The notes beneath the pieces are model-generated. The model worked only from the letters and a program-made list of their open reading frames with translations. It did no database searches and was not told the DNA's origin. From the NCBI RefSeq assembly GCF_004000215.1, contig NZ_RBVY01000012.1, forward strand, positions 1-64,000: 64,000 nt of DNA, given 5' to 3'. Source of the DNA: Nitratireductor alexandrii. Its GTDB lineage: Bacteria > Pseudomonadota > Alphaproteobacteria > Rhizobiales > Rhizobiaceae. Positions within the stretch are counted from its first letter, which is position 1, and each line of letters begins with the position of its first letter. Position numbers and translations under genes: made by a program. Below are positions 34,162 through 41,804 of the stretch, piece after piece.

Positions 34162-35241
34162 CTACCGCCTGCCCAACCTGCTCAGCCGTGCCAGTTGCGC
34201 AAGCATGCGGGCACCGCTGCCAGATGAGTCGCCGGTAGGTGCGGCCGGCCCGCCGCCCGCGGCGTTCGGGCGGGTCGGGAGCGCCTGGACGCCGAGAAAC
34301 TGCCGCGCCCGAAGCGCGGCATACTCGGCGCCTGTCGCGCCTCCGATGGCGTATCGGTTATAGACTTGCTGGCTTCCTGCCAGGCCCCGGGCGAAGGCAT
34401 AGCTCCCGCCAAAGCCCGCCGAAAGCGCGGGCATCATGATGTTTCCGGAGACCGACCGGACGATGAAGGGCGTAGCGATGATGAACCCCTTGGCCATGAG
34501 CACCAACATGAAGAAGGGCAGGAGAGCGCCGATGTTCGAAGCCCCCTCCGGATCACCAAGCTCGGCGAGCAACGCCCGCGAGACCCCGGTGATCGTCGCG
34601 AAGACGCCGGCGATGACGATGGGGTAGATCGCGAAGGAGATCAGCGCCGAGAGCCAGCGCGCGAAATAGTCCTTGGTCACCTCGAAGAGCGTCAGGAAGA
34701 TCATCACCGGCGCGATCCCGATAAGAAGCGTGATCATGAGCCTGGAGGCGACGACGATGAAGGCCGCCAGCCCTCCGAGGATCGAGAGCAGGAGAACGCC
34801 GAGCGTGTCGAGAAGCGCGCCGGCCATCCAGTTCAGTTCGGACCCCGCGGCGTTCAGGTAGTCTCCGAGCGCCGCGATGAGCTGATCGAACTCCTCGGCG
34901 AAGGTCCCCGACGGCCCTGGCGTCCCGCCGCCGACCGACGCGACCAGTGATCCGGCGATGCTGTCTATCCCGTTCAGGATGGCGGATGCGAGGGCGTTGA
35001 ACTGGACCCAGTTGGTCGCGAATATCCCGATCAGGCCGATTTTCACGGCGAGCCAGAAGGCGGTCCGGCCGTCCATGGACCGGTATTGGTAGATCATGTT
35101 TAGACAGACGAGGATGACCACGAGCGTCGTTCCGAGGACCAGAATCGTTCCGACCGTGGCGGCCACGGCGCCGAACTGGGTTTCGGCCGCGGAGTCCAGA
35201 TAGCCTTCGGCCGTTTCAACGAAATACGCGACGACGCTCAT
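34162..35241 (-). CDS. virB6: VirB6-type T4SS inner-membrane protein
   Basis: 359 residues with at least five transmembrane segments (about 25-50, 62-80, 140-165, 170-195 and 215-255). The central pattern GTILVLGTTLVVILVCLNMIYQY and the Ala/Gly-rich C-terminal tail are VirB6/TrbL-like. It forms part of the inner-membrane channel base. It is the last gene of the virB operon here, whereas classical operons place virB6 before virB7. Confidence 0.85.
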   Translation of the reverse strand: MSVVAYFVETAEGYLDSAAETQFGAVAATVGTILVLGTTLVVILVCLNMIYQYRSMDGRTAFWLAVKIGLIGIFATNWVQFNALASAILNGIDSIAGSLVASVGGGTPGPSGTFAEEFDQLIAALGDYLNAAGSELNWMAGALLDTLGVLLLSILGGLAAFIVVASRLMITLLIGIAPVMIFLTLFEVTKDYFARWLSALISFAIYPIVIAGVFATITGVSRALLAELGDPEGASNIGALLPFFMLVLMAKGFIIATPFIVRSVSGNIMMPALSAGFGGSYAFARGLAGSQQVYNRYAIGGATGAEYAALRARQFLGVQALPTRPNAAGGGPAAPTGDSSGSGARMLAQLARLSRLGRR

Positions 35242-35247
35242 GACGCG

Positions 35248-35652
35248 CTACCAGTTGCCCGCCGCTTCGCAGATCGGCATGGCCTGCTTCCGGAGATCGT
35301 TCGCCTGCCGCCGAAAGTCTGACGTTGCCTCGACCACCTCCCAATAGTCTGCCGAGGAATAGCGATCGAAATAGACCGTCCCCGCGGCCTCCCAGGACGG
35401 ATACCGGGTGGCGCAGGTGCAGCTTTGCGCGTCGACGATGCGTTCCATGCTCTGGAACCGGTAGATTTGCTGGACCAAGACGCGCTTGTAGGCGTCACGC
35501 ACCTCAGTGTTTCGCATCCACTCCGGCTCGGGCGGCTGGTCGGGGCAGACATCGGGTTGATTGTCGAGTGTCGGGACCAGGTCGCGCTCGGCCGATGCGA
35601 TGGTTCCCGACAAAAGAAGTAATGAGCAGACGAGAGCGGTCGCGCGTGTCAT
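35248..35652 (-). CDS. Secreted T4SS-associated protein of unknown function
   Basis: 134 residues. A signal peptide (about 1-21, ending ASA) is followed by a periplasmic domain with four cysteines (C36, C78, C80 and one near the end, PICEAAGNW). It lies between the DUF4177-like gene, which it overlaps by four bases, and virB6. Related genes are found in T4SS clusters of Rhodobacterales, but I know no function; surface exclusion or channel assembly are possibilities. Confidence 0.7.
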   Translation of the reverse strand: MTRATALVCSLLLLSGTIASAERDLVPTLDNQPDVCPDQPPEPEWMRNTEVRDAYKRVLVQQIYRFQSMERIVDAQSCTCATRYPSWEAAGTVYFDRYSSADYWEVVEATSDFRRQANDLRKQAMPICEAAGNW

Positions 35653-35840
35653 GTCACCGCCTCCTCCGGCCGGTCCACGGCCTCGCGTTTGAGGAACGCG
35701 GTATAGCCATAGTCGCCCGCCTCGGCGGAGATCACCTCCCAGCCTTCGGCGCCCCGTTCGTTCAGGGTGCGCCGCATCTCTTCATAATCCTTCTGCTTCT
35801 TCACCTTGCAGAACAGGATGTCGTATTCAAACCGCTTCAT
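35649..35840 (-). CDS. DUF4177-like small protein
   Basis: 63 residues. FEYDILFCKVKKQKDYEEMRRTLNERGAEGWEVI has the form of DUF4177 (a short beta-hairpin, a helix, then the GWE turn). It overlaps virB11 by four bases upstream and the next gene by four bases downstream, so it is translated with the T4SS operon. Function unknown. Confidence 0.72.
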   Translation of the reverse strand: MKRFEYDILFCKVKKQKDYEEMRRTLNERGAEGWEVISAEAGDYGYTAFLKREAVDRPEEAVT

Positions 35841-36826
35841 GCCTTGTGCCTTTCCAGCAATCCGGTTCCGGGGAGATAGAATTCTGTGATGCCGCGTTGG
35901 CCGTCCTCGCGGCCCGCCTGGATGATCACGTCGATCGAGCTTTCGATGTATTGGACCATGTCTTTGTAGGTCATCGGGATCTCGGTCTTGAGCGCGGCGA
36001 TGGCGAGACGCTGGACGGCGAGCTGCGGGGTTTCGGCATGGAGGGTTGTCATCGAACCGCCATGGCCGGTGTTGATCGCCTCGAGGAAGGTCATCGCCTC
36101 CTTGCCGCGGACCTCGCCGAGGATGATCCGGTCGGGCCTCATGCGCAGCGTTGCGGTCAGGAGCACGTCGGCGGATTGAAACTCGGCGTCGCGGTTGGCG
36201 ATCAGGGTCACCGCATTCGGCTGGGCCGGGAGCAATTCTGCGGCTTCCTCGATGGTGACGATCCGTTCCTCATCGGGAACGTAGGAGAGGATTTTCCGGG
36301 CCGCGACGGTCTTACCGGTCGAGGTGCCGCCGGAAACGATCATGTTGAGCTTGTTCTCGACGCAGAAGCGGATGGCCGCGTAGATGTCGCCCGAAGCCAC
36401 GACCTCGCGCAGCGCGCAGTTTTTCTCCTGGCGCAGTTCCTCGAGCTTGCGCTCTTCGCCATAGAGGAAACGAAGCTCGATATGGTCCAGCGGTAGGCTC
36501 GAGAAGAACCGGAGCGAGATCGACATGCCCGCGAGCACCGCGGGCGGGGTCACGACCTGGGCGCGGATCGGGCGGTCGCGATAGGTGATCGAGACCGAGA
36601 CGATGGGCTTGTCCTTGCTCATAGTCGTGTTGGCTGAGGAGGCGATCTGGTTGCCAAGATCGCGCACCTCCGTGACCGACAGTCGCTGATCCAGTGCCCG
36701 CATGAAGTGATCCCCCTGGAACTCACCCCAGCAAGAGCCATCCGGGTTGATGCATATCTCGATGACGTCGTCGCGTCCGGCGTCCGCGAGCTTGTCGAGT
36801 GAGGTCTGGAGATAGGAGAGCGTCAT
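35837..36826 (-). CDS. virB11: VirB11-type T4SS ATPase
   Basis: 329 residues from the ATG at 36826. Walker A GGTSTGKT (166-173), Asp/Glu box TIEEAAELL (191-199), Walker B RPDRIILGEVRG (230-241) and His box GHGGSMTTLHA (254-264). It is the hexameric cytoplasmic ATPase that switches the system between pilus building and DNA export. The upstream in-frame start would overlap virB10 and is rejected. Confidence 0.93.
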   Translation of the reverse strand: MTLSYLQTSLDKLADAGRDDVIEICINPDGSCWGEFQGDHFMRALDQRLSVTEVRDLGNQIASSANTTMSKDKPIVSVSITYRDRPIRAQVVTPPAVLAGMSISLRFFSSLPLDHIELRFLYGEERKLEELRQEKNCALREVVASGDIYAAIRFCVENKLNMIVSGGTSTGKTVAARKILSYVPDEERIVTIEEAAELLPAQPNAVTLIANRDAEFQSADVLLTATLRMRPDRIILGEVRGKEAMTFLEAINTGHGGSMTTLHAETPQLAVQRLAIAALKTEIPMTYKDMVQYIESSIDVIIQAGREDGQRGITEFYLPGTGLLERHKA

Positions 36827-36827
36827 C

Positions 36828-38210
36828 TCAGAAAATCTCCAGATCCCGGTCGACCATGACGGTGACGCGCGCGCCCTGGTCGACATAGATGACTGGGCCG
36901 ATGGAGAGATATTCGCCGATCACACTGTCGGTGGCCTCGGCCAGGTCATCGCCCACATCTTCAAGTACGTCCGCGGTGGTCTCATCCTCGACCTGCGCGG
37001 CGGCCACACTCGGGGCGGCTGAGATGATGGAGATCAGCGCGGCGGAGCCGAACCGCTCGTCAAAGCGGGCATCGACGAAGCCGGTGACACCCGAACGCCC
37101 CAACTCGTCTCCCCCGAAGGAGCTTATCTGGACGGTTTGATCGTTTGGCAGGACGATCCGGTCCCAGGCGATGGTGACGCGCTTCTGGGCGATCTCGATA
37201 CCGGAACGATAGCGTCCGATGAGGCGTGAGCCGCGCGGGATCAGGAGCCGTGAGCCGTCATAGCTGAAGACGTCTTCGGAGATGATGGCGCGGGTCTGGC
37301 CGGGGAGAGCGCTGTCGAGCGCGGTCTCCATCACGGCCTGGATCATCGTGCCCTGGATGACGGTGTTCGAGGGGTTGGCGATGACCTCGGCCTGCGTGAC
37401 CGTGACCGGCAGCGCGCCGTTCAGCACGAATTCTGTCACCTCGCCAAATCTGCGCTCGGTGAGTTCTGTCTCACCTGCATTGGCGCCGCCTGTGCCGCCG
37501 AAAGCGATGACGGGCGAAGCGATCCGCCGTTCCTGGAACGCGCGCTCCTCCTCGGCCCGGCGCTGATGCTCCGCCAGCCGCCGTGCCTCTTCCTCGCGCC
37601 GGAGCCGCTCTTCTTCGCGGGCGCGGAGCTCCTCATCACTGGGTCCGAGCGGGGCGGGCGACGGCTTGTTGACCTCCAGGAGCGCAAGGTCCAGGTCCAT
37701 GCGTAGTTGCTGGAGTTCGCGATCTCGGGCGGCGAGTTCTTCCTGGAACAGCGCCTGGGCGCTCTCGGACGCCGCCTGCAGTGCTGCGATCCGTGCGGTC
37801 AGCGCCTCGATCGCCTCGGCTGCCGCGCTGTCCGCCCCGGCGTCGGTGTCCGGCGCGTTGCGCAGCTCCGCGATCTGCGCTTGGAGTGCGGCGATCTGCG
37901 CCAGAAGTTCGGCGTTGGGTTCTGGTTCGACGAGAACGATCTCGGGTTCCGGGGCGGGCGGCGGCACGAAGGGTTCGATCTCTCCGAACCCGTCACCTTC
38001 GGTTTGGAACTCGTCCGGGGTGGCCGTCGGCAGGGCGACCTCTTCCCCCGGGCCCGAAAACAGCAAAAGGACCAAGCCGCCCGCCAGGATCAGTCCTGCG
38101 AGGAGGAGGGCGAGGAGCGGCGAGCGGCGTTTTGGGGCGGGTCCGTGGCGCGGGTTGCCCCGTTCGAGCGCGGCGAGGCGCTGTTCGAGATCGGTGTTAT
38201 TGTCACTCAT
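36828..38210 (-). CDS. virB10: VirB10-type T4SS scaffold protein
   Basis: 460 residues from the ATG at 38210, which overlaps the virB9 stop by ATGA. Cytoplasmic N-terminus, one helix (about 32-51), a Pro/Glu-rich linker, a long Ala/Glu/Arg coiled coil (about 100-240), then the TrbI-like beta-barrel with ISEDVFSYDGSRLLIPRGSRLIGRY and the C-terminal VIYVDQGARVTVMVDRDL. It spans both membranes and links the ATPases to the outer-membrane core. Confidence 0.92.
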   Translation of the reverse strand: MSDNNTDLEQRLAALERGNPRHGPAPKRRSPLLALLLAGLILAGGLVLLLFSGPGEEVALPTATPDEFQTEGDGFGEIEPFVPPPAPEPEIVLVEPEPNAELLAQIAALQAQIAELRNAPDTDAGADSAAAEAIEALTARIAALQAASESAQALFQEELAARDRELQQLRMDLDLALLEVNKPSPAPLGPSDEELRAREEERLRREEEARRLAEHQRRAEEERAFQERRIASPVIAFGGTGGANAGETELTERRFGEVTEFVLNGALPVTVTQAEVIANPSNTVIQGTMIQAVMETALDSALPGQTRAIISEDVFSYDGSRLLIPRGSRLIGRYRSGIEIAQKRVTIAWDRIVLPNDQTVQISSFGGDELGRSGVTGFVDARFDERFGSAALISIISAAPSVAAAQVEDETTADVLEDVGDDLAEATDSVIGEYLSIGPVIYVDQGARVTVMVDRDLEIF

Positions 38211-38998
38211 GAGGCGGCCTCCGCGGGCGGCGTCGCCTCGATACAGACTACGTTCTCGCCCAGACGCAGCACCCATTGGCGCCCCACGCCCGAGACACGG
38301 ATCACACCGTCTTCGACCGCGCCTGTGTTCACCGTGCGCTCGCGCCCGTTCGTGTAACGGAAGATCGCCGGGACGGGCGCGTTCCGTGGGAAGGCGAAGT
38401 AGGTGAAGGTGCCGTCGTCCCAGACCCGGGTCGGCGTGAACTCCGTCCGTGCGCTGGCCCCGTAATTGGTGTTCGGTGCGGCGCGCGCGATGGCGTTGGA
38501 AGGGCGGCGATTGTCTTCGGGGTAGCGGAACTGCACGACATAGAAGGTCGGGCTCGAGACCTCGTTCACGTTGAAATAGTAGCTCCGCCTGTTGGTGTAG
38601 ACGGTCACATTGGTGTGGACGCCGCGGGCAACGGGTTTGATGGCAAAGGCCCGCCCGCCGGGCACGCCGTCGATCTCAAATCCTTCCGTGTCGCCGGCGA
38701 TGATAGACCGGATGCTCTCGCCCTCGCCGAACTCGATGGTCGTGACATGGGTCAGGGAGACGTTCAACCTGTAGACCTGACCTTCCTGATAGGAGGCGAC
38801 CCGTACGCGGTGGTCGTTGGGTCCCCCGCGCGGGATCGCCTCGGCTGACGCGTGGGGCGCAAACAGCGAGACCATCAAAAAGGCCGCGAGGAACGCCCGG
38901 GCGTGTCCGGTGAGTTTCGCATTGCAAAGAGCCTGGCCCGTCTCGCGCTTTTGGGACGCTGGCAAGGCGTTCGCTGAGTTCTTTTTCGTGAAACACAC
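38207..38998 (-). CDS. virB9: VirB9-type T4SS outer-membrane core protein
   Basis: 263 residues if started at the GTG at 38998, one base past the virB8 stop. A hydrophobic stretch (AFLAAFLMVSLFAPHASA) serves as signal peptide, preceded by an unusually long basic n-region, so an internal start is possible. The beta-rich body has TNVTVYTNRRSYYFNV and the C-terminal domain with VWDDGTFTYFAFP, both typical of VirB9. Confidence 0.88.
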   Translation of the reverse strand: MCFTKKNSANALPASQKRETGQALCNAKLTGHARAFLAAFLMVSLFAPHASAEAIPRGGPNDHRVRVASYQEGQVYRLNVSLTHVTTIEFGEGESIRSIIAGDTEGFEIDGVPGGRAFAIKPVARGVHTNVTVYTNRRSYYFNVNEVSSPTFYVVQFRYPEDNRRPSNAIARAAPNTNYGASARTEFTPTRVWDDGTFTYFAFPRNAPVPAIFRYTNGRERTVNTGAVEDGVIRVSGVGRQWVLRLGENVVCIEATPPAEAAS

Positions 38999-39655
38999 TT
39001 ACTGGTTCTCCAATCTGTCCGAGCGGATCGCGTATTCGACGACCGTGAAGCCAAACGGGTTGGTCCAGACCTGGTCGATGGAGCGGCTCTCTTCGGGGCG
39101 GAACTCGAAGAGGAGCGTCGCGGTGAAGAGGCCCGCCTGAACCCCCTGAATCGAGGTCAGGCGCTTGCGAAGCCGCACCGTGCCCCGGTTGTTTCCGATC
39201 AGGTTGATGCTGAGGATCTCGACGTCGAGGCGGGCGTTGGGTCCATAGACGGTCGGGGGATAGTCGGCATTGGCCGAGTTCCAGATCTGGCGCAGCGAAG
39301 CCCCTGCTGCACGGTCCGAACGGCGCAACACGCTGCGGATGCGCACGTCATTGTCGAGCTGGTTGTAAACCTCGCGGTCGGTCACGTAGCGGAAAACCTC
39401 CGCCTCGATAATGGCGCGGTTTTCGGTGACAGTGGTGGCCCCGACGGAGGCTTCAGGCAAGGCGAAGCCGGTCTCGGGGTCGTAAGGCACAACAACGGGC
39501 GGTGGATCGACATCGAGGATGGCCACGGCGGCCGCGCTGAGGCAGCCCAGGATGCCAAAGCCAAGGCCGAAGAGTCCCAGGCGCTGCCAGAGCCGTTCCC
39601 GTCTCAGCGCGCCGTAGACCAGTTCCTCCTCGATGATGGCGGTTTCTTCGTCCAA
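38999..39655 (-). CDS. virB8: VirB8-type T4SS assembly protein
   Basis: 218 residues from a TTG at 39655 behind the ribosome site GAGGCGAAGG. One transmembrane helix (about 26-47), then a periplasmic NTF2-like domain that ends with FTATLLFEFRPEE and NPFGFTVVEYAI. VirB8 nucleates assembly of the inner-membrane complex. No better start codon is present. Confidence 0.88.
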   Translation of the reverse strand: MDEETAIIEEELVYGALRRERLWQRLGLFGLGFGILGCLSAAAVAILDVDPPPVVVPYDPETGFALPEASVGATTVTENRAIIEAEVFRYVTDREVYNQLDNDVRIRSVLRRSDRAAGASLRQIWNSANADYPPTVYGPNARLDVEILSINLIGNNRGTVRLRKRLTSIQGVQAGLFTATLLFEFRPEESRSIDQVWTNPFGFTVVEYAIRSDRLENQ

Positions 39656-39665
39656 TGCCTTCGCC

Positions 39666-40496
39666 TCATTCCGCGTTCAGTTCCGGGAGGGTGAACTCCA
39701 TGAACCGCTGTTCCTCGGCGATGGTCGCGGCATCGATGACGCCGCCGGTGCCGTCGCCCACGGTCTGGATCGCTTCGAGCTGCCACATGGCCACGAGCGC
39801 GATGGCCAGTTCCGCCGTCACACGGGTGTTGAGATCGACGCTCTCCTTCAGCTCGTCCATCTCGTCGATGAGCCCGACGAGCCGGTCGACGCGTTCGAGG
39901 GATTGTCCGGCATCCTCGTAGCTGTTCTGGGCCGCAGCAGAAACCAGCGCGCCGGTCGTGGCCATGGTCGCCACGCGGCCCGCGCCGGGATTGCCGCTGC
40001 GGGCCATTTCGGCGAGTGTGTCCTCGTCAAAGCCGAGATCGGCCAGCACCCTGTCCATCTGGGTTTCGATCTCGCTGGCACCGGACCCGGTGAGCCCGGA
40101 GAAATCCCCTGTCTTGATCGCCTCGATGGTGGCGATGATGTCGCCGAACTCCTGGTCGAGCAGGCCGTTCAGCTCGTCTTCCATCTGGGTGCGGATGATT
40201 TCCGGGAGTTCGGCGAGGCGGGTCAGCGCCTCATAGGTCCGTTGCAACTCCGCGAGCTGATCCGTGAGCGTGGCAAGCTGTTCGCGGAGTTGCACGAGCT
40301 GCTCGTTCTGCAGGATCTCGTCTTCGATCATCTGCCGGAGCTGCTGGATGTTCTGGGCGATGTTCTGGGTGTCGACGACGGGCACGCCCTGCGCGTTTGC
40401 CGGGGTGACGGTCAGAACCGGCCCGATGAGCGTCAGGGCGCTGGCAAGGGCCAGAGCGCGGAGCGGGGCGGCTGTGACAAATCTATGGGGCATCAA
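39666..40496 (-). CDS. virB5: VirB5-like T4SS pilus-associated protein
   Basis: 276 residues. Signal peptide to about residue 35, with mature start AQGVPVVD, then long amphipathic helices (QQLREQLATLTDQLAELQRTYEAL) and a conserved helical C-terminus that ends RFMEFTLPELNAE. This is the all-helical VirB5/TrbJ layout. The start overlaps the upstream gene's stop. Mature start and C-terminal motif are shared with the next gene upstream, a transglycosylase. Confidence 0.82.
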   Translation of the reverse strand: MMPHRFVTAAPLRALALASALTLIGPVLTVTPANAQGVPVVDTQNIAQNIQQLRQMIEDEILQNEQLVQLREQLATLTDQLAELQRTYEALTRLAELPEIIRTQMEDELNGLLDQEFGDIIATIEAIKTGDFSGLTGSGASEIETQMDRVLADLGFDEDTLAEMARSGNPGAGRVATMATTGALVSAAAQNSYEDAGQSLERVDRLVGLIDEMDELKESVDLNTRVTAELAIALVAMWQLEAIQTVGDGTGGVIDAATIAEEQRFMEFTLPELNAE

Positions 40497-41647
40497 TCCA
40501 GGTCCTCCAATGTGAACTCCATGAATTCGTTCTCGGCCAGACGGGCGGCGGCCTGGGCCAGTTGGGCGGCGCTCAGCGGCCGGGTCCGTGCGGCTTTGAG
40601 GCGAATGCGGGCCGCCATCAGCCGGACGAGCTCGGCGCGGGCATAGGTGTTGAGCGCCATGCTCTCCTGGACGTCCCGGGTCGTGCCGATCCGGGTGACG
40701 ATGTCCTGGACGCGCAGGGCGGCCTGCCGGATGGCGGCGGGCGAATTGCTGCCGTAGAAGGCGGCCCCGAACCCGCTGAGCGAGAGATGGGCGTTGGCGA
40801 AGAGCGCGGGATCGATCGTGCCGAGTGCCTCGATCCCGCCGATCCGCGCGAGATAGAGGTTGTAGCGTTCGGGGATGACCGTGACGTAATGCCGGGTCTC
40901 CTTGAAGGGCGGCACGCCGCCATATTCGAACACCCGGCCCGGGCCCGCGTTATAGGCCGCGAGCGCGTTGATGATATTGCCATCGAAGGTGGCGAGCTGC
41001 TCCGCGAGGTAGCGCGCCCCGCCCGCCACCTGCAGATAGGGGCTGTCGTAATATTCCGGATTGATCCCGAGATCGCTGGCGGTGTCGGGCATGATCTGCG
41101 TCAGGCCGAAGGCGCCCACGGGCGAGCGTGCGCCGATGGAGAAGCGGCTCTCCTGCCATATCAGCGCCTGCAGCAGCGCGCGCCATTGCACGACGGAAAG
41201 ACCGGCCCGGCCGACACCCGCGAGGCCCGAGGTCTCCCGGGCGACCCGGATGATCAGCTGTTCGATGTTTTCTGCCGTATCCCCGAACATACCCGCGCCG
41301 CCCGGATTGGGATCGACATCGCCGGAGCCATAGACCGCCTCTGCGGACCGGTCCGGATCGCTGCCGCCTCCCTCGAGGTCTGCGACCATGTCCGGCAGTC
41401 CCTGGCCGCCGAAGCTCGTCTGCGCGTCGAGGATGGCGCGCAGCGTGGCGAGCTGTTCCCGTTCGATCTCGGTCAGCAACTCTTCGACGGTGAGTTTCTC
41501 ACGCTGGACGGCGAGGTCGGCGTCCCGGTCGCCCGTCTCGACGATATCGCGGGCCGTCAGCCCGGAATCGTTGGTGGGCACGCCCTGGGCGAGCGCGGCC
41601 GCCGGAAGGAGAGCCGCCAGGAGGATATGTGCGACCCTAGACCTCAA
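40493..41647 (-). CDS. VirB1-like lytic transglycosylase set into a VirB5-like scaffold
   Basis: 384 residues from a TTG at 41647. Signal peptide (1-20), mature start AQGVPTND, a helical segment (REQLATLRAILDAQ), an SLT domain at about 150-265 with the catalytic Glu in WQESRFSIGARSPVGAFGLTQIMPDTA and the closing [13 protein letters not shown], then a helical tail ending EFMEFTLEDLD. The SLT domain opens peptidoglycan for the channel. Both flanks resemble the neighbouring VirB5-like protein, so an SLT domain may have been inserted into a VirB5 copy. Confidence 0.87.
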   Translation of the reverse strand: MRSRVAHILLAALLPAAALAQGVPTNDSGLTARDIVETGDRDADLAVQREKLTVEELLTEIEREQLATLRAILDAQTSFGGQGLPDMVADLEGGGSDPDRSAEAVYGSGDVDPNPGGAGMFGDTAENIEQLIIRVARETSGLAGVGRAGLSVVQWRALLQALIWQESRFSIGARSPVGAFGLTQIMPDTASDLGINPEYYDSPYLQVAGGARYLAEQLATFDGNIINALAAYNAGPGRVFEYGGVPPFKETRHYVTVIPERYNLYLARIGGIEALGTIDPALFANAHLSLSGFGAAFYGSNSPAAIRQAALRVQDIVTRIGTTRDVQESMALNTYARAELVRLMAARIRLKAARTRPLSAAQLAQAAARLAENEFMEFTLEDLD

Positions 41648-41804
41648 TGCCGTCTTCCGGGTTTCCGATGGGTGTGAAGATGCAATCCGGCTCGACCTGA
41701 TCTAGCGAGGCGTGGAAGGCGAAGCAGTTGGCCTGGGGCTCGCGATATTCGGCGCAGGAAGAGAGAACACCGAGTGCGGCGAGGAGGATGAGGGGTCGGA
41801 TCAT
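41637..41804 (-). CDS. Tiny VirB7-like lipoprotein
   Basis: 55 residues; short but well supported. It starts with ATG at 41804, overlapping the virB4 stop by ATGA, and ends inside the start of the transglycosylase gene (11-base overlap). The sequence opens with a hydrophobic stretch and a lipobox LSSC (C17), followed by a short periplasmic tail with two more cysteines (C27, C41). VirB7 proteins are small lipoproteins that join VirB9 in the outer-membrane core, and no other VirB7 candidate is present. Its place after virB4 is not the classical one. Confidence 0.75.
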   Translation of the reverse strand: MIRPLILLAALGVLSSCAEYREPQANCFAFHASLDQVEPDCIFTPIGNPEDGIEV

